From the NCBI GenBank assembly GCA_002189035.1, contig CM007989.1, positions 4,619,001 to 4,683,000 of the forward strand: DNA of 64,000 bases. The letters run 5' to 3'. The notes under the pieces were generated by a model. It was not told where the DNA came from and searched no databases. It saw only the letters and a program-made list of their open reading frames with translations. The stretch comes from Utricularia gibba. Lineage: Eukaryota > Streptophyta > Magnoliopsida > Lamiales > Lentibulariaceae. Shown piece by piece: positions 35,681 through 48,389 of the stretch (within the stretch, counting starts at the first letter, position 1; each line of letters begins with the position of its first letter). The position numbers were made by a program, and so were the translations under genes.

Positions 35681-38600
35681 ATGGAGGAGAGGAGGGGAAG
35701 TAATAATCGCTGGAGCTGGGATGTCCCGGGGTTCGAACCCAGAAAATTGTCGGAGGACCAGGATGATTATGGGAGGGCATACGTGGTGCCGCCGGCGGCA
35801 AGGCGTTATTCGATGTCCGTTTCTTCCCGCTCCGAGCTTAACAAGCAACTTGTCAACTCCAAGCTCAATGGGCTTAAGGAGAAACTCAAGGTATTTTTTT
35901 TACGCTGTTCTGTTGATTCTCTGCTGTCACGAGACTGCGGCGTTCTTGTTCCGTAGCAGCGTTTCTGATAGCCTTGCTCGTTTGGGGCTTTAGGGGGATG
36001 CCACTTGACTGTTTATTTCGAGACGCTGAATTCTAGTGTCTGATATGCCTAAGCACACTTTCTCGAGTTGTTTTCTTTATGGGTTTCAGAATGTTCCAAA
36101 AATTGGTAATTCCGATGTAGGGTTTTGCAATGATTGGTGGTTACTTTAGGTGGGACTTTGCCTTTGATTGGAGAAGTTGCATGATCATGGTTTTGTGCTC
36201 ATTTTCGAGTATAAGTTACCGCATCCTCCCGAATTTTTCGAGTCAAAAGATTACTTTTCTTGTCCCAGGATGAATGAGCGATCTTGCACGGGAGCTTCGT
36301 GAAATCTGAGTAGTTGAAAAAGCTTCCTTTTTAATATGAGCAATGCATTGAGATTATGTTCTGTCATGTGTGCATCACCATAAATTGGGCATGAAAATGA
36401 TGTTGCAGTGGAGTCAAATGAAAACAGTCTTGGTTTTATTGCTGAAAATCATGAGTGCAATACTCGGTTTTGTTTGTTACAGCTAGTAAGAGAAGACAAT
36501 CTGCTGTTGAGACAAGAGGCTTTGGAACTTCTAGAATATTCTAGTGCAAAACTTGATCGAGTGACTCGCTATCTGGGCGTGCTCGCTGAGAAGTCTCGTA
36601 TGTTAGGTAAGTTCCTTGGATTAGCATAAGGGCACCCATTTGACCACAATCCGTAAAATTACACAGTTACAAGAAGCATTTGCATGCTGTCTGTACCTCA
36701 GCCAGAGCTCTGTCTTGGCAGATGGACCTCATTTTCCAGCATTAGCACATGGTTTTATAGTTTTCTGAATTTTCAGATATCGAATATTGACCAGTAAATA
36801 TTTTACCATGAAAAATTGCAGATGAAGCTGTAATTGAATCAGAAGCTAGATTGTCTCCTCTGATATCTGAGAAGAGAAAGTTATTCAATGACTTATTGAC
36901 TGCAAAAGGTTTTTTCTTGCCAAACTATTCTTTAGTCCCTTGAAGAAAAGTTCTATGTAAAAAACTGGCTGATGATCGTGATGCATGAATGTACCTGAAA
37001 CAATGCAGGAAATGTGAAGGTGTTCTGTCGCGTAAGGCCTCTGTTTGAAGATGAAGGCCCATCCGTTGTTGAATTTCCTGATAATTTTACACTTCGAATA
37101 AATACTGGAGAAGATGGTCTATCGAATCCTAAAAAGGATTTTGAGTTTGACAAAGTTTATGGACCTCATGTTGGACAAGGTAGAGCCTTTAAAAAAATGT
37201 TTGTACATCCTTATTTTGAGCTATAGTGCACTCATTTATGGCCATCTTTGTGCAGCTGACGTTTTTGCTGATATTCAACCTTTTGTGCAATCAGCATTTG
37301 ACGGATACAACGTGTCAGTCTTTGCGTATGGGCAAACTGGCTCAGGGAAAACACATACTATGGTCTCTATGTTTCCCTGCCTGGAACCCTTTGCATAGTT
37401 TCGCCCTCGACTTTCTTTCTTCTTTATGGCATTAAATGTGGGTTGCATATGTGCATATTTCATCCAAATTTACGTTCCTGCTTCTGTTTGATGACTCCAA
37501 CGCTCCTATTTCCTTCCCATATGATGCTTTGCGTTTGACAAGTTGCTCACAACGAGTGAAGTGGGGATAAAAACTTGCTAGAAAATTGGATTATTTGGTG
37601 TGATAATTATCCGCATTTATGATAACTTTTTTCTTTCCCGCAGGAAGGATCTAGCACTGATCGTGGTGTGTATTTTCGGTCTTTTGAAGAGCTTTTTGAT
37701 TTGTCCAACTCAGATGCAACTTCTAGCTCTCAGTACACGTTCTATATTTCAGTTCTTCAACTGTCTAATGAGAAGGTATCTTTTTCTATAATTATCTTCT
37801 TACATTCAGTGAATTGATATGCTTATGTCTTCCACCTCATTAGCTTACATATTCCGAGAGCCTTATTCAATATGGAATAACTTTAATGCTTTTGCAGATA
37901 ACAGATTTGCTCCTGGAATCTGGGTATAATTTAACCAAAATAAATGTTGGGTCGTTTGATCTAAGCATAGACATTGTGAAGGAAAAGGTTGAGAATCCAA
38001 TAGAGTTTTCCAAAATTCTCAAAAGACTATTTCAGAGTCAAAATTTCGATGTGTTAAAGATCAAGACCTCGCATCTGTATGTTTCCTTTATCCTTGTCTT
38101 TGGATGTGCTGTCTGTTCGTGGTTTCTGTTAAATGTAATCATTATATTTCTTTTGCCTCTGTAGGATTGTGATGGTACACATATACTATAAGAACTTGAT
38201 AACTGGTGAGAACAGTTACAGCAAGCTTTCTCTAGTTGATTTATCTGGAAGTGAAGCCACAAGTGAAAATCAGGAAGGCGGCAACCATGAAACTGAATTG
38301 TTGCATGCCTTGAAATCTCTGTCCGTGTGAGTGGAAGTTGTTACATTTTAATTCTGCACTTTTGTTTTTATCTTATCACATCAACAAGATTGTCAAATAA
38401 AATGAAAGCCAACTTGAATGAGACACAATTAGACTGTTTTGATAATCTTTACCCATCAATCCTGTTTATATTCCATGTGCAGGCTGAGTGATGTCTTGGC
38501 ATGCATAACTTCCGAAAAGGATGAAATTCCATACGAACACTCGCTGCTGACAAAACTTCTTGCAGATTCTATTGGTACCCATTTTTTTGTTTATCAGTTT

Positions 38601-41600
38601 TCCTTTTCTCCTCAGCGTTTCTTTTCATTGCCAAATGAATCCTGAATCTTTCTTGTGCATTAAGCAAAACTTCTACTCCTAGTATCACTACCTGAACTAT
38701 GTGCCTCTTGAATTTAGTGTACATGGTTTGACATCTATTTTCTTGTGGGTTGTTATATAATTTTTTTTCTTGATTCTCACGTGTTGTCTAACCTGCTAGG
38801 TGGAAGCTCCAAAACTGTGATGCTTGTCAACATTTGTCCGAGCGTGAACAGTGTGCGTGAGAGTTTATCATCACTTAATTTCTCCACTCGAGCACGGAAC
38901 TCCGATTTGAGCCTTGGCAGTCGGGATACCATTAAGAAATGGAAAGATGTTGTAAGTACGCACAGCTTCTGTAGCAGGACTGAGGAATGATCCCACTAGT
39001 CATTATCTTTCTTTACAGTCAATACATTGAAATTAGGTCATGGGATAATTTGCTGACCAGATTGTCTCCAGCCAAGTTTTCAGTTAAACTAACTAATCAC
39101 GTGGCCAAGAATTGTTTTTAGGAATTTGCTAATGTTTGTTTCAACTTTTACTGTAGGCCAATGATGCAAGGAAAGAGCTGCTCGAAAAAGAGAAGGAAAT
39201 CAGTGACTTGAAGTTGGAAAATTTGGCAGCCAAGCAAGAGTTAAAACATGCAAATGACCAGTGTGTTTTGCTCTTCAATGAAGCTCAGAAAGCCTGGAAA
39301 GTTTCGTCTACTGTGCAGTCCGAATCAAAGGTATTTCTCTTTTACAGTCATTGTCCTGTTCTTTGCTAATATGGGAGAAAACAGTAATAAGGATCTTGGC
39401 AGCCTGTTCAATTACGTTTGACTCTTCACTTCATTCTTACACCATACAAGTCATCCATTTTGGATGAAGTTTTTGTGGTGATTTTCATGTCATTTGAAGT
39501 TGGGTATGCATTTCCCTTATTGCTTATAAGTGTCCATGTCTGACTTATCGGATCGTTTCATGTGTTTCCAGTCAGAGAAAATGACACTTTTTGATAAGCT
39601 CAAGATAGAGAAGGAGCAAAATATGCAACTACGCAGCCAAATTGCACAATTATTGCAGATAGAGAAGGAACAGAAGTTGCAGATTGAACAGAAAGATTCA
39701 ACCATTCATATGCTACAGGTAGTTCCGGATGCTGCATTTGGTGGTATCCGTCTAGACATGAGTTAGATTTTTGTGGATTCTTATGCACATCTTTCTGAAG
39801 GTATAAGCTTTTTGATGATTATTTTTACCTCATCTAAGGCCAAGTTGAAGAATGTCGAATCCCAATTAAATGACTCTCGTCAATCCCATGAGAATAGGCC
39901 AACTCTCAGCACTGCATCACAGACTACAAAAGATTCTACAAGCACAACCACACAGGGTGACGTTGATGCTACTGTGGTTACGAAGAAACTTGAGAATGAA
40001 CTCAAGAAAAGGGATGCACTTATTGAGGTACTTGAATGCGCTATGGTTCTGCGATGCCTTCATGGCACCATATGCCTTTTCTGTGTTTTGTTCAATGAAC
40101 TGGAAGTTAGTATTTTGTGCTGTTCGGATTTATGTAATGATTATGTCCATGACATCGAGCTTTTCATTCAGAGGTTACATGAAGAGAACGAGAAACTGTT
40201 TGACAGATTGACTGACAAAGCATCTTCTGCTGGGTCCCTCAGGTCTCCCTGTTTTTTTTAAATACCACTTTAGCCTATGTTCTTTTTGAGCGTGGAATTC
40301 TATGTTTGGTGTTCCCTTTGTTAATTTATTAGTTGTCTTTAGGTGTCTAGTCCTTCGCCCATTGGACTATCCACTCAGTATCGTGGCCCTGGCAAGTGAG
40401 TTTCTTTTCCAATCCTCAGATTTGCATTCTTATTGTATGTGAACACTTTGGACTTCTTAATTTATCATCACAGGAATGATGGCACCTATACTCAAGGACA
40501 TGCCGCTGATGTTCCTGCCTCACCTGCTGTATCTGAAAAGGCTGGTGCTTTGGTTAAATCAGGAAATGAAAAGATCAAAACGCCAGCTGGTGAATATCTA
40601 ACATCTGCCCTTAGTGAGTTTGATCCTGATCAATATGACAGTCTTGCTGCAATCTCGGATGGGGCCAACAAGCTTTTGATGCTGGTGATTACTTAGTTTA
40701 TTTTGTTTGGCTGGACTTCGTGTGTAAGCAGTTGGTGCTGAGGATGATGAATAACGCATTTTTGTTTTTCTTGGTAACTCTGCTATTGCAGGTTTTGGCG
40801 GCCGTCATCAAGGCTGGTGCTTCTAGAGAGCATGAAATACTAGCTGAAATAAGAGATGCTGTTTTTGCCTTCATCCATAAAATGGAGCCCAAAAAAGTAA
40901 TGGACACCATGCTTGTTTCTCGAGTCAGGATTCTCTACATACGTTCTTTGCTTGCTCGGTCACCGGAGTTGCAGTCAATTAAGGTCAGACAATTTGATAT
41001 CCATCTTTCTGCATCTCAATCTTAAAATATTTATGGTTATTGAAATCATTATCCCATTCTTTAAAGGTATATCCCGTTGAGCGCTTCTTAGAGAAGCCTC
41101 ATGGTGGGCGTAGTAGAGAGACAAGTCGTAGCAATAGCCCTGGAAGATCACCTAGAAATGCACTAGTCGAAGAGCACATTCAAGGTTTCATAGTGAATAT
41201 AAAACAGGAAAAGAAGTCAAAACTGTCATCAGTTGTTATGAAGATACGTGGAATTGATCAGGTGAATTGATGATGATACCTTAAGGTCTCCTGGAACTTG
41301 AGCATCTGTTGGTGTTTAGAAGCATGATTTTGCTGGCACGCTCCATGTTTTATATCACATGATTTTTATCATGTTATATTGTGATAGAAAGCTCCTTAGA
41401 TGTATGGCTTTTAAATAAAATTCTTTCTACTTAAACATGTGCAGGATACATGGAGACATCACGTAACCGGTGGAAAATTGAGAGAAATAACAGAGGATGC
41501 AAAAATTTATGCATTTGGAAACAAGCATCTTGCAGCTCTCTTTGTTCATACACCAGCTGGTGAGCTGCAGCGTCAGATCAGAAACTGGCTGGCTGAGAAC

Positions 41601-43017
41601 TTTGATTTTCTTTCTGTTGCTGAGGATTCAATTGCTGGAGCAACTGGCCAACTAGAGCTTTTGTCCACTGCAATTATGGATGGTTGGATGGCTGGCCTCG
41701 GAGCTGCCTATCCGCCTAGCACTGATGCTCTTGGTCAGCTTCTGTCGCAGTATACTCGACGTGTGTACACTTCACAACTGCAGCACTTGAAGGTTGGTTG
41801 TTTTTAATGCAGTTTCCAAAGTAGATTTCTGTACTAATGACATCGTATATGTTACTGCCTCCTCAGGATATTGCAGGTACTTTGGCAACTGAAGCCGCTG
41901 AAGACCCTGCCCAAGTGTCTAAGCTACGATCAGCTCTTGAATCTGTAGACCACAAGAGAAGGAAGGTAGGCGTTTCTTTCTAACTTTGTAGAAAAATAAG
42001 AGAGTTATCATATACAACACATCATCCTCCCCTGATTCCTTCTTGTCGAGCCGCCAAGTCTGTCATTATACCTCAAGAAGTGTTCAGATTATAACCACTT
42101 GGGTTTCAGGATGAGTTTTTATTTATTTAGTGCATCTTGATTGGCACCTACTCTGCTGTTTTGACAGATTTTACAACAAATGAAAAGCGATGCATCTGTA
42201 TTGAACTTAGAAGATGGTCCGACATCAATTCGAAATCCTTCTACAGCAGCTGAGGATGCAAGATTGGCATCGCTGATCGCCCTTGATGGCATATTGAAGC
42301 AAGTCAAGGTGTGTTGGTTTCTGATCTTTTCCTGCATTCTGAGACATCTGGGAACTATTAATTTATTCCCTGTTTCTTTCCCAGGACTTGATGAGGCAGG
42401 CCTCTGTTAGTTCTCTCAGCAAGAGTAGGAAAAGGTCCATGCTTGCTTCTCTTGATGAACTTTCAGAGCAAATGCCCTCTCTGCTCGATGTAGATCATCC
42501 GTGTGCAACGAGGCATATTGCTGAAGCCCGAACTCTTATAGAGGTATCCTCAGAATGGCTTCTGTTTCTCTTGTAACTCTAGTAACCTTAAATTCGGTTG
42601 CATACAGACAGCGTCTGAGGATCCAGATTTGTCAAATGGATTGAAGACTACCAGTGCTCCAGCAACCAGCGGTGAAACAGACGTCACACAGTGGAACGTT
42701 TTGCAGTTCAACACCGGATCAACCTCACCGTTCATCATCAAATGCGGAGCAAACTCACGCTTTGAACTTGTCATCAAGGCTGATGCACGAGTGCAAGAAC
42801 CAAAAGGGGGTGAGATCATCCGAGTTGTTCCAAAGCCAGCGCTTCTTAAAACCTGAGCCTTGATGAGATTAAAGGTGTCTTCTCGGAACTCCCTGAGGCT
42901 CTAAGTTTGCTGTCACTTGCCCGAACAGCAGACGGTACCCGAGCTCGATATTCCCGGCTGTATCGGACACTTGCGATGAGGGTCCCTGCTCTGAAAGACC
43001 TCGTGGAAGACACCTGA
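35681..43017 (+). CDS. KIN-14 kinesin of the KAC/KCA type (chloroplast and nuclear movement); frameshift near 3' end
   Basis: I assign 23 exons: 35681-35890, 36483-36606, 36822-36908, 37009-37179, 37256-37362, 37644-37775, 37898-38076, 38165-38326, 38483-38574, 38800-38951, 39157-39330, 39572-39718, 39839-40027, 40172-40242, 40351-40395, 40474-40684, 40792-40983, 41067-41261, 41445-41792, 41867-41965, 42168-42308, 42385-42543, 42608-42856. This reads 1211 residues to the TGA at 42854-42856. The motor starts near residue 140 ([18 protein letters not shown]), with P-loop GQTGSGKT near 222-229 and LVDLSGSE. The canonical SSRSH switch I is replaced by KTSHL. Coiled coil follows ([14 protein letters not shown]), then the long KAC-specific C-terminal region. 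In Arabidopsis, KAC1/KAC2 act in actin-based chloroplast and nuclear positioning. After 42853 the family sequence ([16 protein letters not shown] to LKDLVEDT) continues in another frame to 43017, so one A appears missing in the A-run at 42848-42851. Confidence 0.9.
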
Positions 43018-43554
43018 GATTGGTGTGATTTTTGTTTGGCATTCATTGCTTATGCCATCCTGCCAAATGCTTGATGATAACAGTGATCCTGGAGGAGAGT
43101 CATCTGTATTCAGTTCTTGTGTAATCAAGAAGCTGATACATCAACTTCTGCGTTTCATGTTATGATATATATACACATATTTGATATGCCTGTCAAGACT
43201 TCCCAGTAGGAGAGACAATACTTGAGAAAGTACCAGAAAATCTGGTGACCAATTTTTACCAGTGATCTGGGAAGTGTTTGGCACTAATTTTTCTGCTTAG
43301 TGTGGATCGAGAAAACTGAAAGCTAAATCTTGGGGTGTGCTGACAGAGTGCAGTAATGAACTGTTTCTGGAGTTTGTTGATCTTGTAGGCCGGAAGGAGA
43401 TGAATGTTACGGGTTTGATGAACATTTTCGTGTTTTTGAAGATCATCCCACAACATTAAACCGGTTTAGGACAAGATTTGGAACTGTAAGGAGATGAAAA
43501 TTACAAGAGCTCTTCGTAAGTGGCTTCTCCAAAGAAAGAGACGCCAGGCCATGT
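43018..43554. other. Convergent intergenic region (3' ends of kinesin and bHLH genes)
   Basis: The two genes point at each other, so this stretch should hold both 3' UTRs. Nothing else was recognised. The only ORFs are short and without family resemblance. Confidence 0.55.
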
Positions 43555-44238
43555 CTAAGATGGGGAGTGACGAATGCGCTTGCTCACTGGAAAAGCTTGA
43601 CCGGACTTATCCATGACTATCTTCAGAGCTCTTTTCAGAGTCACCACCCCTGCATCATCATTGGCTCTCAGTCGAACCCACAAGACACTCATTGTTCTTC
43701 CTCCTATTGTTGACATTTCTGCTCTCACCAGATTTGCTTCCACTGACTGCAATGCTTGCATCAAGTCTACCACCATTTCTGGCCTGTCTTCACAGCACAG
43801 TGTTGCTTTAACCAGCCCGGGGTTATCGTCCCCGTTCCCTTCGCAGCGGCAGACTGCCACCTCGTCTGTTTCCCCGGGAAAGTAGAAGTTGAGTGTTGAC
43901 AGTTCTGCTGCTGCCTTGTTAAGCTCTCGCACTCTCCGTACTGCTTCTCCCAGGAGGGAAGCTTTGTCTGTCTGAGAATCGCAACTTCTTACAATGTAAC
44001 TGTTCTATTTGAAGACTGAAGTGATGAATGGATCCATTACCTTGACTACATTGGGAAGAATGGATTTCAGGGTGGTGATATGGCTGTTGATTCGCTTTCT
44101 CCTGCGCCTCTCGGCTTCCTTGTGGCTATTGCTGCTCGCCGGAGCTTCGTCCATCACTCCGGGGCAGAAGCTTCCACTTCCGATCATATAACCGTCTGAG
44201 AAACTCACCTGTCCATGCGCATTTGCGGCCGAAAACAT
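43555..44238 (-). CDS. bHLH transcription factor with ACT-like C-terminal domain
   Basis: Coding exons 44238-44041 and 43971-43555, joined in phase 0, give 204 residues. The basic region has the H-E-R set His39, Glu43, Arg47 (HKEAERRRRKRI), which predicts E-box/G-box binding. Helix 1, loop and helix 2 follow across the intron (NSHITTLKSILPN, then TDKASLLGEAVRRVRELNK). Residues 95-175 look like an ACT-like domain (NPGLVKATLCCEDRPEMVVD, AEMSTIGGRTMSVLWVRL), as in the plant group around bHLH30, bHLH32, bHLH51, bHLH106 and bHLH107. ACT domains mediate dimerisation. An untranslated first exon seems to end at 44371 (GTAAGT donor) with a CTGCAG acceptor at 44253, so ATG 44238 is the first in the spliced message. 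It acts in the nucleus. Exact orthologue not assigned. Confidence 0.9.
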
Positions 44239-44252
44239 CTTCTCCGCTTCAA

Positions 44253-44370
44253 CTGCAGACAATGAAAAAACGTGTCCAAACATCCCATAATGAAGTCCAT
44301 GTCTCGCTTGCACGATGAGCACGAGAGACATACATGAAGCACTCTGTCTGTGGGAAGAAAGTTTACTTAC
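44253..44370 (-). other. 5' UTR intron of the bHLH gene
   Basis: On the minus strand CACTGAAG is followed by GTAAGTAAAC, and the acceptor reads TTGTCTGCAG before TTGAAGCGGAGAAGATG. The length is 118 bp. The predicted upstream exon (44371 to about 44400) contains no ATG. Confidence 0.5.
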
Positions 44371-44416
44371 CTTCAGTGTGAGGAGTAGAGCAGATGAAGA
44401 CGATGAATGCACTGCG

Positions 44417-44424
44417 CTTATAAG
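44417..44424 (-). promoter_or_regulatory. TATA box of the bHLH gene
   Basis: CTTATAAG on the minus strand, about 45 bp upstream of the proposed first donor, is well placed for a start in the CT-rich leader that follows. Confidence 0.4.
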
Positions 44425-45349
44425 CAGCAGAGCTTCATGACATCTGCTGCGTCGACTAGTGAGAGCTTGTCGAGATGGAAATAGAGCAGGGGAGCATGAA
44501 ATTGTGTCTAGTCTCTGTAGTAAAAGAGAAACTGGTCAGTGTTCTCACATTCTTTCCCAGTTTTCTTTCAAAGAAGAATAAGACAACACAGCCACCAAAC
44601 ATCAGAATCAAATAGCAAGATTACAACGTTAACTGAGTACGGATCACATGAACCATCTCCAATGCTCCAAATCCATGTTTTTTCAATAAATCCAAGGGAA
44701 GAAAAGTCGAAGCCCGACAAAGAATGCCTGCCGTACTGTGTTGCTGCAAGGGAGGGGTAGCTGCTTTTTGAGTGGGGGGGCGAAGAATTTCAAAAGCGAC
44801 ATGATTTTGCGGCGCAGAGTAAGATGAGATACCACTGCAGAATTTTGTGTGATCAACCAAAGATACTGAAAGAAGATAAGACAAAAGAAAGCAGCAAACA
44901 GGTTCGTGAAAAGCACAGCAACTTTCCTCATTTTCCACTGTCGCCTCTCATTTTGGTTTCTGTTCATCCATCACCATCATTTAGACCATTGAAGAAGCAC
45001 GAATTGTCTTGTCCTGGGATTTAGACTTTGAAATTGGGTTGGTGCAATAACTGTCCAAACATGTTCTGCGTGTACATGGGTATTGTTTTATTCACATCCA
45101 GAGGAAACAGCTCTGAATCTTTGAAAAGAAAAACCAGAGCTTGATCCGATACCAAGCACAGGATTCAGAAGGCATGAGAGAAAAAGAGGGATGTGCGAAT
45201 TCAAAACTGTTCATTATATACCAAAATATCCAAATTCATCAAGAAACACAGAGATAGACATTCCTTGACAGTCAGTAGTGTGGTGCTGTGGGTGAACTCA
45301 ACCTTCGCTTGGCGGCAAAATCATCAACCTACGATGCTCCATGAAGATT
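44425..45349. other. Intergenic region, no gene recognised
   Basis: Minus-strand ORFs at 44621-44938 and 44683-44967 overlap in different frames. The second has a hydrophobic stretch (VLFTNLFAAFFCLIFFQYLW), but I know no such family and the location is the bHLH promoter. Not called as a gene. Confidence 0.4.
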
Positions 45350-46345
45350 CTACTGTAAACCCACCAGTATGTCGTCATCTCCCTCGTAAAATTCTACTCT
45401 AGTGTCAACGGGATTCACAATTGGATAGCTTTCTTCACTAACTCCATACAGGGGACGAACCTGATCATCATTGCTCATAGACCCTCTTCCCAAATTGCTT
45501 GAAGTCAATGAAGCACAATCTTGATTTCCACCCCAAAAATGAGTTGTTTCACCATTATCGAGATGCTCATCTGCACTAAATTTCTTCACACCATCTCTGA
45601 GAATCTTCTCTCTGCCATTACCCGCGAACCCACAGTCATTTGATGGAGGTCTATGATCGTTATAATGGGCTAATACAGAAGGGGTTGCGAAGGGAACCCA
45701 TGGATTCTCTCCAATTTCTTCTCCATTGCTTTTACGAACTTCCAGAGGCATGAACCCTGGACACCAGTAATAGCCCTTCTGTACAACTTCATGCGGCGGA
45801 GGAACTTCAATCGCCACCGCGTACAACGCTTTTTTGCATCTTTCATTCGAACACCTCAAGCAACATCCCTCATAAGCCATTTCGTACTCGTACACATAGT
45901 AGCACTAAGGACAGACTGTCCAGAAAGTGTTAGTTTCTTTGCCGCCTGAAATACTCCTCTTCAACACCTCATCAAATCTAGCCTTCTTGAGTGGATTCGA
46001 CAGCACCGACCACGCCTCTGAGATCAAGAAGGAAGCCTCCGACGCATGTGGATACGGGTTAACATTGGGGTGAAGAATGGATGCTAGGGCTTCGAAACTA
46101 GACTTTATCCGGGAAGCATCAGACTCGAAATGGGGGAGATTTAAGATTGTGTAATAGTCGCTCTGAGTGGACGAGATGCTGGGGGCGGAGAGTACAGAAG
46201 CTATTGACAGAATCTGGGCCGAGCTTCTCTGGGTTACTTCAGAATCGCCGGCACGGCGGGCGTACTCACGGCAGTCATCGAAGTTCCTTTGACGGAGAAA
46301 GTACTCAGCGGCGGTGAGAAATCTGTTTAGTTTTTCTTCTCCCAT
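45350..46345 (-). pseudogene. J-domain (DnaJ-like) protein gene with an in-frame TAG
   Basis: One continuous minus-strand frame runs from ATG 46345 to the stop at 45350, 332 codons. TAG interrupts it at 45907-45905 (codon 147). Residues 1-60 resemble the N-terminus of plant J proteins (RFLTAAEYFLRQRNFDDCRE). The J domain is at about 62-130 (DYYTILNLPHFESDASRI .. SEAWSVLSNPLKKARFDEV). The Hsp70-stimulating HPD is HPN at 92-94, so co-chaperone function may be weak. The stop falls inside the family motif FWTxCPxC..YEY: FWTVCP, stop, CYYVYEYEMAYEGCCLRC. The open frame after the stop keeps family-like sequence for about 184 codons with no further stop. That argues for a very recent mutation, an assembly error, or readthrough rather than old decay. 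Confidence 0.8.
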
Positions 46346-47052
46346 CCCCTTGGTAGTGGGTGCTCAACTCAGCCAATTCGAAATTCCACTTTTAGGAGGG
46401 ATTTTACGAGTAAAACCCCAGAATTTGTAGTAGAAGCAGGCATTGCGGAAGAACCCTAGCCCAGCCCTATTTCCTTCTTCCCCATTTTCGCCTCAAGGTC
46501 TTAGCTTCCCCAAATACGGCAGCTGAACCGAACCAATCTAGCCAACAGAAAAAAAGGTGTAATCTTTGAAGATACAAGACGATCAAATCAGGATTCCAGA
46601 AGCCTCGGAATTGTTATCCCCTTGAAGAAGCTGCGTTTCCCTCAACCGGAGGAATACCTGGAAGAATCCTGAACTTTGAAGGCCTTGACTCAAGTTCAAA
46701 AAAAAAAAAAAAGGCAGTCAACCGTAGAAACTTATGATGTCATAACAAGCGTTATGTGAAAACTTGATCAGAATTCAGTGTGTAAAAAATACATGAACAA
46801 AAAAAGAGTACTTTTTTATATAATGGATGATGTTGCGGTTCAAGACTGTATCTTTTTCATATGGGCTGTAGAAAAATCAGCCTCTGCAAGTATACGTATG
46901 GTCTGGTAGCCGGACTTCCGGCGACTTTGTACCAAGACAGATCCTCCTTTCTGTTGTCGAGGAACATCGCCGCCTCCTGCATTGAATAACTTGATGTGTT
47001 ACTGATAATGAGCATACTTTGAGACCAAAGCTGAACCACATCTAAACATGGC
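46346..47052. other. 5' region of the J-domain gene and short intergenic DNA
   Basis: No protein-coding sequence recognised. A run of 15 A lies near 46700. Confidence 0.45.
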
Positions 47053-47861
47053 GGGTGTGTTTGGTAACAAGTATTAATTGGGATAATTAAATGGGAAAAG
47101 TAAAACATGATGTTTGGTATGTGGGATAAATTATACTGGAGTATAATTTATATCGTGAAAATGTGATAAAATAATGGGAGGGGAGAGGAGGAATAAAATT
47201 ATCTCGACTATGAAATGTCTATTTTGCCCTTCAATTTGTGGAAATATAATTTCTACGTGAGTTTTGTCTTCACTATTCACAACGTTGTTGACTTCGCTCC
47301 TCACACTTGGAGCATTAGGTTTTAACATTCCAAAACAACCAAGGTTAATTTCTATCTCCTCTTGATATATTTTGGAGGATTTTCAATAAAGTGAGTATTT
47401 TGAAGGAATTTGATTGTTATGAATATTTACTTGCAATTCTTGAATGAATGATATTTTCTTGTTATTTTGATTGTTAGGTATCATGGCTGATAGACAACAA
47501 AAAAAACTCTTTTGGTTGATGTTGTATCATATTTGCTAGTATGAGATGTTGTCTACAAATAAATATGTTTTTGTTCATAGTTAATAACATGGTAAAAAGA
47601 AATTTTTATTATTGACTTAGTGTTCTTTATTGCATTTTTCTAGGTGTAAGTAATTTAATAACTATAAATTTGAATGCATTAATATGCATAAGTAGCTTAC
47701 CGAGCCTAAGTTGATGTAATTATTAGTCATTGATTTTTATTTTACACTCTAAAGATTGCACCACTTTCCATGGCTCTTGGTGCAAGATGTCTCTCTCTAT
47801 CTATGTACGTGTTATCTATTAGATAACATTTTTTTAATCTTGCATTTCAGCTTATTCAATG

Positions 47862-48025
47862 CACATCTATTTATGAGTTGATGGCCTGCAGAGATTTTTA
47901 AGTGGGAGTAGGCAAATCATGATCCTTATATGTGCAGCGAGGCCACATCTATTTATGAGCTGATGGCCTGCAGAGATTTTTAAGTGGGAGTAGACAAATC
48001 ATGATCCTTATATGCGCAGCGAGGC
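47862..48025. repeat. Tandem duplication, 2 x 82 bp
   Basis: 47862-47943 and 47944-48025 are near-identical. Each begins CACATCTATTTATGAG and ends GCAGCGAGGC, with only a few substitutions (for example GAGTTG/GAGCTG and TATGTG/TATGCG). The duplication is recent and lies inside the Harbinger-like element. Confidence 0.85.
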
Positions 48026-48389
48026 TAGGAGCCTGTAAGCCTATTGAAGTTAGGGACTTCATGTCAACAACGAAAACCGTCAGCATTATTAGGCAGCAAA
48101 TGATACTCCCCTTTTTTGTTCAAGTGATGTAACTACAACACCCTGATTCAAGTGGCTCGCATCCAATATTTTTTGAGCATTCAACAACTTACAAAATAAA
48201 ATTAAGGCTACTAAATGGAGACCACAAATGAACCAAAATATAGCTGGTGAAAACATCCATTTTTAGACTTGATAACAATAAGATTCATTACATCTTATAA
48301 ATAAAATAAAATCATAGAGTTTTATTAACTCTGCAAAATAGATAACATAAGCATGGGCACCCATGCATCAAAACAACTTAACTTCAATA

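Noticed and set aside
44621-44967. Two overlapping minus-strand ORFs with a hydrophobic stretch
   Set aside because: They lie in the promoter of the bHLH gene, overlap in different frames and match no family.
45905-45907. Programmed stop-codon readthrough as the main explanation for the J-protein TAG
   Set aside because: The known strong readthrough context after the stop (CAR YYA) is not present, so a mutation or consensus error is simpler. Kept only as an alternative.
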